A stretch of 44,392 nt of DNA, taken from the IMG/VR virus record IMGVR_UViG_3300035670_000418, positions 1 to 44,392 of that record, one strand, 5' to 3'. The notes beneath the pieces are model-generated. The model was given only the letters and a program-made list of their open reading frames with translations, made no database searches and was not told where the DNA came from. Source of the stretch: a virus. The translations under genes were made by a program, and so were the position numbers. Of the stretch, positions 17,424-24,415 are shown piece by piece; the stretch's first letter is position 1, and each line of letters begins with the position of its first letter.

Positions 17424-17861
17424 TTACTTGATTGGACCGCCGACGAGCCACGCGTCGCACGTGCGATCGCCTGCGCACTTGAAGTGAAAGAGCTCGCAGT
17501 AGCCCAAGTTGGCCGCAGCGGCCACATCCGGAGCGTAGTTTTCGTGTTCCTCGCTTGGATCCTCGATGCCGTTCTCGATACATGTCATCATCTGCGGGGT
17601 TTGGATGAAGGCGGCGCAGTTGCCGCAGCGCGCCTTCTTGGCCTCCCGCACGGTGGTCGCCCAGAGCTCGGCCTTCTTGTCCCAGAACGCACGTGACTCG
17701 GCTTCCGGGTTTAGGGGGCCGTAGCCGTACTCCTTGATGGCGTTGTTGCGATTCTTGAGGTTGATGTGGATATCCATCGTCGCCTCCGGGCAGCCCTTCT
17801 GGCCACGCTCGTACGACTTGCGGATTTCCTGCCCAATCGCATTCTTCTTCACACTAGCCAT
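17424..17861 (-). CDS. Cys-rich protein, possible metal or iron-sulphur binding
   Basis: This is a 145-aa protein with an AGGTGAG site before the ATG at 17861. The N-terminal half is charged and helical. The C-terminal half carries CGNCAAF, MMTCIENG, GYCELFHFKC and RTCDAW, six or seven cysteines in all, which resembles the spacing of small iron-sulphur or zinc proteins. From memory, similar CxxC-GYC-FKC-TCDAW proteins recur in aquatic phage genomes and are sometimes compared to high-potential iron-sulphur proteins. It lies between the small basic proteins of the lysis region and the nozzle gene. Redox or structural role is unknown. Confidence 0.7.
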   Translation of the reverse strand: MASVKKNAIGQEIRKSYERGQKGCPEATMDIHINLKNRNNAIKEYGYGPLNPEAESRAFWDKKAELWATTVREAKKARCGNCAAFIQTPQMMTCIENGIEDPSEEHENYAPDVAAAANLGYCELFHFKCAGDRTCDAWLVGGPIK

Positions 17862-17864
17862 GAC

Positions 17865-18098
17865 TCACCTATACTGAGCGGTCTTGCGAGCAATCGACTT
17901 CGGCTGCTTTACGAACTGCTTCCCTTTAGCTTTGCCTTTACGCTTTGCAGCCGTTGTACGAGCGTATTCTTGAGGGCTGAGACTTTTGATCGCAGCCTCT
18001 GGGAGGTATCGCTCACCAGTTTTGCTAGACGGTTTACCACTTTTCGTCCTCCACTTTTGAGCGGTCCAGTTCTTCAGTGACTGTTGCGGGGCCCTCAT
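17865..18098 (-). CDS. Small basic protein with GKPSSKTGERYLP motif
   Basis: This 77-aa protein is very basic (many Lys and Arg) and Ser/Thr-rich. It contains WTAQKWRTKSGKPSS, TGERYLPEAA and GKQFVKQPKSIARK. From memory, this block also occurs in proteins of phages and large eukaryotic DNA viruses, in places joined to the type of sequence encoded by the nearby 63-aa gene (18492-18683). Its ATG at 18098 overlaps the stop of the two-helix membrane protein gene (ATGA). High positive charge suggests nucleic-acid binding, perhaps packaged in the virion, but no function is known to me. Confidence 0.65.
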   Translation of the reverse strand: MRAPQQSLKNWTAQKWRTKSGKPSSKTGERYLPEAAIKSLSPQEYARTTAAKRKGKAKGKQFVKQPKSIARKTAQYR

Positions 18099-18508
18099 CG
18101 CTTGGCCTGCACAACGTCATCGCCCTTGGTCACGGTCACGTGATCGCCTTCCACGTCCACGCGCATGGGCTGTTCCTTACGATCGAGCTTGTCGAGCTTC
18201 GCAATCAGATCCTTGATCACGCCAAATTCAGGCTTCTCTTCCTTCTCGCTGGCACCGGCGATGCTGGCTAGCATTGAGATAAGGGCCGTGAGCGACGCGC
18301 CAAGAAGGCCCATCACCGCAGCGATCTTCTCGCCATCCAAAGCAAGACTCGACAACACACCGATCACGACGATCGCCGTGATGTACTTCAGGCCGTCCTT
18401 GCCGATGGCTTTTCCGGCCACTTCCTTGGCAGAGGACTTCGCTTCCAAGCGGTTCAGTTCCGCCTGAACCTGTGCCTTGAATAGTTCAAGATCAGTCCCG
18501 GTATCCAC
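18095..18508 (-). CDS. Two-helix membrane protein, possible second holin or lysis regulator
   Basis: This 137-aa protein has an N-terminal coiled-coil-like stretch (FKAQVQAELNRLEAK), then two hydrophobic segments at about residues 41-58 and 62-85 separated by LDGEK, and a charged C-terminal tail with VIKDLIAKLDKL and a beta-like VDVEGDHVTV. The topology resembles small two-transmembrane holins. It sits three genes after the lysozyme and overlaps both neighbours (17 bases upstream, 4 bases downstream). A classic 3TM-type holin is present nearby, so this may be an antiholin, a pinholin-like partner or an unrelated membrane protein. Confidence 0.65.
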   Translation of the reverse strand: MDTGTDLELFKAQVQAELNRLEAKSSAKEVAGKAIGKDGLKYITAIVVIGVLSSLALDGEKIAAVMGLLGASLTALISMLASIAGASEKEEKPEFGVIKDLIAKLDKLDRKEQPMRVDVEGDHVTVTKGDDVVQAKR

Positions 18509-18683
18509 CGCCCTTCTCCTTGTACTTCTTTGCTAATAGCTGTGCCTTGCGCGCGGACCACTGTCCTGCTTTCGTGCCCTGCACCGCCCGAGCCTTGATG
18601 GACTCGAACAACTGCTTGCGCATGCTCGGCTTTGTGTAGTTGCCAGCAGCGTTGACCTTGCTCTTTGCTTTGGCCTTTCTCAT
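18492..18683 (-). CDS. Small basic DUF5872-like protein
   Basis: This is a 63-aa protein from an ATG at 18683, which overlaps the stop of the Zn-ribbon gene (ATGA); the longer frame to 18824 is antisense noise upstream of this overlap. The sequence holds KSKVNAAGNYTKPSMRKQLF, then GQWSARKAQLLAKKYKEKGG, a pattern I remember as DUF5872 from phages and giant viruses. It is strongly basic with no hydrophobic core, suggesting a DNA-binding peptide or virion component. It belongs to a chain of overlapping small genes downstream of the lysozyme. Confidence 0.65.
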   Translation of the reverse strand: MRKAKAKSKVNAAGNYTKPSMRKQLFESIKARAVQGTKAGQWSARKAQLLAKKYKEKGGGYRD

Positions 18684-18895
18684 GGCAACGTGGCTCCGCT
18701 GGCAGCGGGGATGGTTGTCACCTGAATGGATACATGTTGTCGCAGGTTCAACGCCTGCCCACAGTCCGAACAGGTGTCGGCATTGAGTTCCGCCTCGTCC
18801 AGATCGTACCCACAGGCGCCGCAATAGACTTCTATTACGTGCGCGGGTTCGATTAGACCAAGGTCCGTGGTCCGTGGTTCAAGGGACACTTTCAT
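18680..18895 (-). CDS. Small zinc-ribbon protein
   Basis: This 71-aa protein has two CxxC pairs, CGAC and CSDC, spaced by about 15 residues, typical of a zinc ribbon. Its ATG at 18895 overlaps the lysozyme stop by four bases. The N-terminal PRTTDLGLIEP is encoded by a duplicated ACCACGGACC unit that also appears in large virion genes of this window. The metal-binding knuckles suggest protein or nucleic-acid contact. I do not recognise a specific function. Confidence 0.7.
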   Translation of the reverse strand: MKVSLEPRTTDLGLIEPAHVIEVYCGACGYDLDEAELNADTCSDCGQALNLRQHVSIQVTTIPAASGATLP

Positions 18896-19383
18896 TCGCC
18901 CACTCCCGATAGATACAGCGCACGCTCGTCATTACGCCGCTTCACTAATCCAGGCAATACTCTACCACCGGCCTTGGTCCATTTCATGAACTCTTCCGCC
19001 GCCTTGTCAAACTCCCCCCGGTTGGTCTTCATCCGAAGGGAAGAGCGTTGGAGATTGCCGAGGCCCACGTTGAAGGCAAAAGATACGAGAGCATCGAAGA
19101 CTCCCTGACGGCCAACAGCAGCAGGGCAAAGTCGAACCACACCACGCTCAAACCGGCCAAGGTCTTGAGAAAGTATCCGGTCCACCTCGTCCATCGTGAG
19201 AATCCGGTCCCAGCCCTCGGGTATCGGTAGATTCCGGCGCTCCTCATACTTCACCGCCAAGTGAGCAGGATCTATTACGTGACCCACCCCCACGCTCCAG
19301 ATTAACGCCGGACATTGGTACGGGCGGGTTCGGACACCCTCATGGCATTTCACAAGTTTAATAAGATCAGGGCTTACTTTCAT
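18892..19383 (-). CDS. Endolysin, T4/P1-type lysozyme (glycoside hydrolase 24)
   Basis: This 163-aa enzyme would cleave the N-acetylmuramic acid to N-acetylglucosamine bond of peptidoglycan at the end of infection. I use the ATG at 19383; the upstream extension lies inside the homing endonuclease gene. The active-site block is CHEGVRTRPYQCPALIWSVG. Relative to T4 lysozyme's Glu-x8-Asp-x5-Thr, this gives Glu15, Cys24 and Ser30. From memory, P1 Lyz also uses Cys at the middle position. GVGH, FNVGLGN and GLVKRRNDERALY are typical GH24 motifs. There is no N-terminal signal or SAR helix, so release presumably depends on the holin. Length matches T4 lysozyme (164 aa). Confidence 0.85.
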   Translation of the reverse strand: MKVSPDLIKLVKCHEGVRTRPYQCPALIWSVGVGHVIDPAHLAVKYEERRNLPIPEGWDRILTMDEVDRILSQDLGRFERGVVRLCPAAVGRQGVFDALVSFAFNVGLGNLQRSSLRMKTNRGEFDKAAEEFMKWTKAGGRVLPGLVKRRNDERALYLSGVGE

Positions 19384-19915
19384 ATCTGCAATTTTCAAAA
19401 TGCCAGCGGTACATTGCACCATCACCGCCAGTTACCCCACATTTAGGGCAAGCCACTCTTGACCTTAAAACCCCTTTTAGTTTGCTTGGCTTGCCTTTCA
19501 ATGCAGTAGATAATTTTTTTTTGTGACTGTCCGAAAATACAATCTTTTTACCAAACATCGGATTCTTGCTACCAAGTTTGGCAATAGATATGTTTTTACG
19601 GTAAGCCTCTGGCCTTTCCTTGCCTTTTGGGTTTGGAGGGATGCCACCTCCAATACATGTATTCCACCCCATGTTTTCAAATGGACGAAGCATTTTTTCT
19701 AAAAACCGCGCAAGATCTTCATTAAGATCCGACGCAATAACATCAACACATATCTCGTCGCCATACTTTTTAATAGCGTTTGATAAATGATTGCGGCGAG
19801 TCTTTGCAGCATTTTTGTGTTGGTAAAACCTAACAGCAGGGTTTACGCTGATTCCAACGTACCCTTCATCAAGCGCAAGGCTTGATCGTTCCCTAATGTG
19901 GTATACCGCTGTCAC
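19367..19915 (-). CDS. GIY-YIG homing endonuclease with NUMOD3 and zinc-finger-like end
   Basis: This is a free-standing homing endonuclease of about 182 aa. I choose GTG at 19915, which overlaps the holin stop as GTGA and is in frame with a longer ORF from 19945. The GIY-YIG core is AVYHIRERS, then GYVGIS, an Arg/His helix AVRFYQHKN and the catalytic Glu in RFLEKMLRP. NUMOD3-like repeats follow (NISIAKLGSKNPMFGKK, LSTALKGK), then CPKCGVTG with His and Cys further on, a probable zinc finger for DNA contact. The gene is visibly more AT-rich than its neighbours (for example around 19500-19560), a sign of recent transfer. It separates holin from lysozyme and overlaps the lysozyme start by 17 bases. 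Confidence 0.85.
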   Translation of the reverse strand: MTAVYHIRERSSLALDEGYVGISVNPAVRFYQHKNAAKTRRNHLSNAIKKYGDEICVDVIASDLNEDLARFLEKMLRPFENMGWNTCIGGGIPPNPKGKERPEAYRKNISIAKLGSKNPMFGKKIVFSDSHKKKLSTALKGKPSKLKGVLRSRVACPKCGVTGGDGAMYRWHFENCRYESKP

Positions 19916-20397
19916 TTCTTGCCGAATGCTTGGGTACCAAACCAAAAGGCGATAATTGAAGACAGGATCAGCATCTCGTCATCTGAGAATACTTCTGCCA
20001 TCGCAGCGGCAAACGGAACACCCGTGTTGTAGGCGTACCACACACCAGCGATGTTGATGGCTACCAGCTCCAGCACGAAGATGTAGGTCACAACTGGACG
20101 GACGCTGGCGCGGAGGTTAATCATCCATTGGCTTGCGCCTTTGCCAATCTCCATGTCGTGCTGATACAGCGCCACACGCTCTTCGGCTGCGGTCTGCACC
20201 TGGATCTGTTCGAGCTTGATCTCTTCCACGCGCGCCTGCGCGAGAAAGCCCCGTTCGGCAAGGGCCAACTCGCGCTCTTTCTGTGCCGCAACGAGGGCCA
20301 ACTCATGCTTCTTATCCTGTCGATCTTGGAAGATTTGCAGGATTTTGGGCAACCCGCCTGCTAAGAACGACAGGAAGGTCGAGACCATTGTCATCAT
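19912..20397 (-). CDS. Holin, 3TM (gene-transfer-agent type)
   Basis: This 161-aa protein has a hydrophobic N-terminus (residues about 5-22), a long charged helix (about 25-85, RQDKKHELALVAAQKEREL), and two further hydrophobic segments at about 101-122 (VVTYIFVLELVAINIAGV) and 141-158 (MLILSSIIAFWFG). The RASVRP just before helix 2 and FWFGTQAFGK at the end match my memory of the GTA-type 3TM holin family. It would form the membrane lesions that release lysozyme. A GGAG site lies about seven bases before the ATG at 20397. Directly downstream is the homing endonuclease, then the lysozyme. Confidence 0.75.
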   Translation of the reverse strand: MMTMVSTFLSFLAGGLPKILQIFQDRQDKKHELALVAAQKERELALAERGFLAQARVEEIKLEQIQVQTAAEERVALYQHDMEIGKGASQWMINLRASVRPVVTYIFVLELVAINIAGVWYAYNTGVPFAAAMAEVFSDDEMLILSSIIAFWFGTQAFGKK

Positions 20398-20399
20398 AA

Positions 20400-20786
20400 T
20401 CAGACTCCCAGAACAGGTGCCTCAACCCACGACTGCGTGGCTTCATCCCACGAGTACATCTTTGGTGGCTCGCCCGTACCAGCATCAGACGGCATCGGCA
20501 CCGGAGCTTGCCATTGCGCATTAGCATCCAGCACCCATGACGGGTATGGCTGCGGCGCCACAAAAGCGTCAAGAGAAGCATCGTAGGTGTAGCCAACACC
20601 AGCATAGTTCTTGCGGAAGTTACCGTTGTACGAAGTTTGTACCCAGTTACCGCCGAGCAATTTCTGGCAGAACGCCACGCCGATGCTCTCGATCTCGTTG
20701 CCGTTGGCGTCAGACGTATCCTTGTTGTCTACAACGATGACGCGCTTAACGACGTTGTTCTCGTCCAATTCAGCAAAATGTGCCAT
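20400..20786 (-). CDS. Conserved aquatic-phage tail-region protein
   Basis: I set the start at the ATG at 20786, six bases after AGGA, rather than at the in-frame TTG at 20792. The 128-aa product reads MAHFAELDENNVVKRVIVV, then IESIGVAFCQKLLGGNWVQT, SYNGNFRKNYAGVGYTYD and PSWVLD, a highly conserved pattern I remember from many cyanophage and pelagiphage tail-fibre regions. Multiple Trp-containing repeats (PSWVLDAN, QAPVPMPSD, YSWDEATQSWVEAP) at the C-terminus resemble carbohydrate-contact loops. It may be a tail-associated or fibre-assembly protein; function has not been established as far as I know. Confidence 0.7.
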   Translation of the reverse strand: MAHFAELDENNVVKRVIVVDNKDTSDANGNEIESIGVAFCQKLLGGNWVQTSYNGNFRKNYAGVGYTYDASLDAFVAPQPYPSWVLDANAQWQAPVPMPSDAGTGEPPKMYSWDEATQSWVEAPVLGV

Positions 20787-20795
20787 AACCAATCC

Positions 20796-21173
20796 TCAAT
20801 TTGGGCAAAACTCTTTAATCGTCGTATGGGCGCACAACGCCCTAGCCTGTTTATCAGTCCGTACATGGTACGCAGAAATGTGCGAGTAACCTAGTTTGGT
20901 CGCCACCCACACCCTTTTGTGTCCCATGTACACCCGTAGTATCTCTCTCCTCCAACTTTCCTTATCGGGCAGCACCGGATTGGGGTCGGTCTGGTACTGC
21001 TCGTAAGGTGAGTAAACGATGATCGGATGCACCATGCCTCGCTGCTGGATGTCGGCCTTGATGACGGGCATAAAGGCTTCCGGCAGTTTGTGCATGAAGA
21101 TTCCTAAATCCGATAACGCATACTCCGCATAAAACTGTGGAAAATCGTTACGCTGCGCCTTGAGTATTCTCAA
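20796..21173 (-). CDS. ParB/sulfiredoxin-like domain protein
   Basis: This 125-aa protein probably starts at a TTG (21173), overlapping the upstream oxygenase by 26 bases; the next in-frame ATG would cut into the conserved N-terminus. VIKADIQQRGMVHPIIVY followed by YMGHKRVWVATKLGYSHI mirrors the ParB N-terminal fold, where a strand with HP(I/V) precedes a G-H-(R/K)-R nucleotide-binding helix. In this case the motif is GHKR. The protein lacks the DNA-binding helix-turn-helix of partition ParB. It is adjacent to the 2OG oxygenase, and I recall such pairs in cyanophages. Biochemical role (CTP binding, nuclease or other) is unknown. Confidence 0.65.
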   Translation of the reverse strand: MRILKAQRNDFPQFYAEYALSDLGIFMHKLPEAFMPVIKADIQQRGMVHPIIVYSPYEQYQTDPNPVLPDKESWRREILRVYMGHKRVWVATKLGYSHISAYHVRTDKQARALCAHTTIKEFCPN

Positions 21174-21765
21174 GATGCAACGCCGTTAAACTGCTCTCGT
21201 CCCCGACGTATCCCACCGGGAACGTATTGAACGCTAAAGATACTCGATCATCGCCCTGCACGGTTTCCACCATGTGCGTCAGGCTTGACGGAAACAACAT
21301 CAAATCGCCAGCGCCAACCTCAAACCACCACGAATCGCTGTTGTGGAGATTGTAGTTGTCGGTCGGCAGTTTGATCTGCTGATAGCCGTCTTTGTAAAAG
21401 TAAATCTTGTCCCGCTCACGGGCAGCCTTGAGGTACAGCACTCCAGACACAAACGAGTTTGGATGCGCGTGTTTGTGGTGGTACTGACCGGCCTTGGTGT
21501 AGTTCAGCCACGATTGCGTCAAGCGCAGCGTAACGTCGTGTTTCGGCGCGTAGATAGAGCGCAGATACTCGTTGACGCTGGCCTCGGCAAACGCCTTGAG
21601 GCTTGCCATCGTGTCGTGACGCAGTACATAGCGATCATCGCTCGTCGTGTTGCCCATGTTGCTGTGCGTCGGCTGCTCGTCCACAAACGCCATTTCCTCG
21701 GCGGTGTAGTCCCGTCCAAGTTCAAACTTGGCGACAGCCGTAGGAAAGAGGTTGTATGTAATCAC
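21148..21765 (-). CDS. 2-oxoglutarate/Fe(II) dioxygenase
   Basis: This 205-aa protein resembles the putative 2OG-Fe(II) oxygenase family common in cyanophages. The metal-binding region is YHHKHAHPNSFVSGVLYL (His99/His101 area) with GDLMLFPSSLTHMVE supplying a distal His at 164, and DRVSLAFNTF supplying the Arg174/Ser176 pair that binds 2-oxoglutarate. A double-stranded beta helix is predicted from the pattern. Substrate is unknown; proposed roles of phage relatives include nucleic-acid or protein modification. Its ATG overlaps the tail-chaperone-like gene stop by four bases (ATGA). Confidence 0.8.
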   Translation of the reverse strand: MITYNLFPTAVAKFELGRDYTAEEMAFVDEQPTHSNMGNTTSDDRYVLRHDTMASLKAFAEASVNEYLRSIYAPKHDVTLRLTQSWLNYTKAGQYHHKHAHPNSFVSGVLYLKAARERDKIYFYKDGYQQIKLPTDNYNLHNSDSWWFEVGAGDLMLFPSSLTHMVETVQGDDRVSLAFNTFPVGYVGDESSLTALHLENTQGAA

Positions 21766-22010
21766 GCAACCGCCTTTTCAATCTGGGCAACGTAATCGTC
21801 AAACGCAGCCTGCTGCTCGGGCAACAGGATCGTCGGCACCGCGTCCTCAAGTTCCTTGATCTTTTCAATCGTGAACATGATTTCGTCCCACGACGGCTTC
21901 GGTCGCGGATCTTCCCAGCGGGTAATCTCGCGGTTGCTGATCTCCCACTTTGCGCCGGGGCGAAGCAAGTGCATCGCCGTATCAATGCCCATGAGTTGAT
22001 AGGTTTTCAT
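21762..22010 (-). CDS. Small tail-fibre assembly chaperone-like protein
   Basis: This 82-aa protein is encoded directly after the Gly-rich adhesin gene (ATGA overlap). It has AMHLLRPGAKWEIS, RWEDPRPKPSWDEI and a helical, acidic C-terminus. The W-(E/D)-x-P...P-(S/T)-W-(D/E)-E-I pattern resembles short tail-fibre chaperones and accessory proteins that follow fibre genes in cyanophages and pelagiphages (from memory). Gene order, fibre then small protein, fits an assembly helper. It has no signal or membrane region. Confidence 0.55.
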   Translation of the reverse strand: MKTYQLMGIDTAMHLLRPGAKWEISNREITRWEDPRPKPSWDEIMFTIEKIKELEDAVPTILLPEQQAAFDDYVAQIEKAVA

Positions 22011-24412
22011 GTGAAGTTGACCTTGAGAATGACGATACCGGAACCGCCTGCTTTTCCATCAAAACCCGCCGGAGATGCTTGCGTTCCGCCTCCACCACCG
22101 CCACCAGTATTTGCGGTGCCTTCAACAGCGCCTGTTGTAGTTCCAGAAGCCCCAGCACCACCCCCGCCTGTACCGCCTGTACCGCCTGTACCACTTTGTG
22201 CGCCACCGCCACCGCCACCTGCGTAAGTGACAGACGATCCGCTGATAGATGATGCGGTTCCATTGCCTCCAGCGCCGCCATTTGGATTGACTCCATTCCC
22301 TCCTGCTGCTGAAGCACCACCACCGCCGCCGCCGGGCCAATTTGGAGTAGTTGCTGCGGCGTTTCCTCCATTGTTACCTTGCGACGGAGAAGTGCTAGGC
22401 GTATTGCCAGAACCGCCCGGCCCTGAAGTAGATGGCGCATTAACGCCACCGCCGCCGCCAGAACCGCCGTTATTTCCTGTGGTGGAATTGGCAGCACTAC
22501 CACCGCGACCGCCAGCGGTTGAAGTAATGGTGCTAAATACGGAGTCATTTCCGTTTGCGCCTACGGTTCCACCAGCACCTACTGTAATGGTGTAATCACT
22601 ACCGGCAGTAATGCTAAATCCGGTGCCGGTTCTAAATCCGCCGGCTCCACCACCGCCAGATGCGCCGTTGTTACTTCCGGTGCCACCTCCACCACCCCCC
22701 GCAACAACGAGGTAGTCAACGCTTACCGCACCCGCTGGTGCAGTCCACTTCTGCGATGACTTGAAGGTAAAGATCGAGGCAGAGCCGATGTCGTACTTGA
22801 GGATGACAATGCCGGAGCCGCCGTTGCCAGCCACTCCATTTGGCACACCGTATGCGCCGCCACCGCCACCACCTGTGTTAGTGGTTCCCGCAGTTGCAAT
22901 AGCAGGCCCGGTATTTCCACCGGCTCCACCACCGCCAGCGCCGCCAGTTCCGACGGTGTTGCTTCCATCAACGCCACCACCACCGCCGCCAGCATACGTT
23001 ACAGAACCGCCAGATATGGATGAGGCGGTTCCCGCGCCACCGTTACCGGCGTTTGGATTGGTTGCATTGGCTCCAACTGCGCTTGCTCCACCACCACCGC
23101 CAGCAGCGTAGGGAGCAGCATTTGCAGCGCCGTTTCCACCATTGTTTCCTTGAGACGGAGCGGTGCTTGGAGTGTTTCCGGCCGCGCCAGTTTGTGCAGC
23201 GCCAGCGCCACCACCAGAGCCTCCAGTTGATGCTGCGTTCGGCAAATTGCCGTAACCGCCGCCTCTACCACCGCCCGTTGAGGTAATAGTGCTGAACGTA
23301 GTATCAGAACCAGACGATCCGGCTACGTTTGGAGATACTGTTGCGCCTGACCCGCCGCCACCAACGGTGATGGTGTAGTCAGTCCCAGCACTTACAGAAA
23401 AACCTGTGCCGGTTCTAAACCCACCGGCTCCACCACCACCACCGCCGTTTGACCCACCACCGCCGCCACCCGCGACGACAAGGTACTCCACCGCGCTAAC
23501 ACCGCTCGGGCAAGTCCATGTGCCGGTAGAGGTGAACGTGGCTACGACAGACTGTACGGGTACGGTGTACTTGAGGATGACGATGCCGGAACCGCCTGCG
23601 CCGCCATCGCCAGTTCCGCTTGCTTGAGCGCCGCCACCGCCGCCACCGCCTCCGGTATTAGCAGTACCGGCAGAACCAGCCGCGCCGTCGCCACCATTGC
23701 CCCCACCGCCCGTACCGCCGTTTCCAGCGGTTCCGGCAGACAAACAGCCGCCACCACCGCCTCCAGCATACGTTACGGATGAACCAGAAATAGAGGACGC
23801 TGTTCCGTTGCCACCGTTTCCAGCAACGGTGCTTGTGCTATCGCCGCCAACAGCAGACGCACCGCCTCCGCCGCCTGCCGCGCCAATACTGGGCGAATTA
23901 ACGCTACTTCCGCCATTGTTACCTTGAGACGGGGCTGTGCTTGGAGTGTTTCCGGCGCCGCCTGTGCCTGTAGCGCCTCCACCTGTGCCACCACCTCCGC
24001 CGCCGGAGCCGCCCGAGCCTCCATTTTGAGAACTTCCGGGAGTGTCTCCGCGTGCGCCATATCCGCCTCCAGTTGAGGTGATGGTGCTAAATACGGAATC
24101 GTTTCCTTTTGCGCCGTTTGTGTTGGTTGTGCTAGAACTACCAGTACCGCCTGCGCCACCAGCGCCAACCGTTACTGTGTAATTAGTTCCGGCTGTTACA
24201 GATAAACCCGTGCCAGTTCTAAATCCGCCAGCGCCACCGCCACCAGCGTAAGTGCCGCCACCGCCCCCACCACCCGCGACGACAAGGTATTCAACCTCGG
24301 TCACGCCGGTCGGAGCAGTCCAGTTACCCGATGCGGTAAAAATCTTGTACTCGGTAAACGCTCCGCCGCCCGCAACTTTGGCAGCGAGCAGCAAACTCAT
24401 AATGCCGCTCAT
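22007..24412 (-). CDS. Triplicated glycine-rich adhesin / tail fibre protein
   Basis: This 801-aa protein is built of three copies of a glycine-rich domain starting at about residues 20, 288 and 546. Each copy opens with a beta segment W-T-(A/C)-P-x-G followed by (E/D)YLVVAGGGGGG, then AGGFRTGTG and YTITVG. It continues with dense GGGG runs, repeated NTPST-PSQGNNGG, and ends in GSGIVILKY. Glycine-rich polyproline-II sandwiches of this type are known as tips of some phage receptor-binding proteins. A short N-terminal MSGIMSLLLAAKVAGG may attach it to the virion. Neighbouring fibre and chaperone-like genes support a host-recognition role. Confidence 0.75.
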   Translation of the reverse strand: MSGIMSLLLAAKVAGGGAFTEYKIFTASGNWTAPTGVTEVEYLVVAGGGGGGGTYAGGGGAGGFRTGTGLSVTAGTNYTVTVGAGGAGGTGSSSTTNTNGAKGNDSVFSTITSTGGGYGARGDTPGSSQNGGSGGSGGGGGGTGGGATGTGGAGNTPSTAPSQGNNGGSSVNSPSIGAAGGGGGASAVGGDSTSTVAGNGGNGTASSISGSSVTYAGGGGGGCLSAGTAGNGGTGGGGNGGDGAAGSAGTANTGGGGGGGGAQASGTGDGGAGGSGIVILKYTVPVQSVVATFTSTGTWTCPSGVSAVEYLVVAGGGGGGSNGGGGGGAGGFRTGTGFSVSAGTDYTITVGGGGSGATVSPNVAGSSGSDTTFSTITSTGGGRGGGYGNLPNAASTGGSGGGAGAAQTGAAGNTPSTAPSQGNNGGNGAANAAPYAAGGGGGASAVGANATNPNAGNGGAGTASSISGGSVTYAGGGGGGVDGSNTVGTGGAGGGGAGGNTGPAIATAGTTNTGGGGGGAYGVPNGVAGNGGSGIVILKYDIGSASIFTFKSSQKWTAPAGAVSVDYLVVAGGGGGGTGSNNGASGGGGAGGFRTGTGFSITAGSDYTITVGAGGTVGANGNDSVFSTITSTAGGRGGSAANSTTGNNGGSGGGGGVNAPSTSGPGGSGNTPSTSPSQGNNGGNAAATTPNWPGGGGGGASAAGGNGVNPNGGAGGNGTASSISGSSVTYAGGGGGGAQSGTGGTGGTGGGGAGASGTTTGAVEGTANTGGGGGGGTQASPAGFDGKAGGSGIVILKVNFT

Positions 24413-24415
24413 GGC

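Noticed and set aside
19915-19945. Longer N-terminus of the homing endonuclease from 19945
   Set aside because: Those codons come from the out-of-frame end of the holin gene; the GTG overlapping the holin stop fits start/stop coupling and lies just before the GIY-YIG core.
21982-22548. Other open frames inside the glycine-rich gene (both strands)
   Set aside because: The repeated GGN codons create Val/Ala/Pro-rich frames in every register; they are by-products of the real glycine-rich frame.
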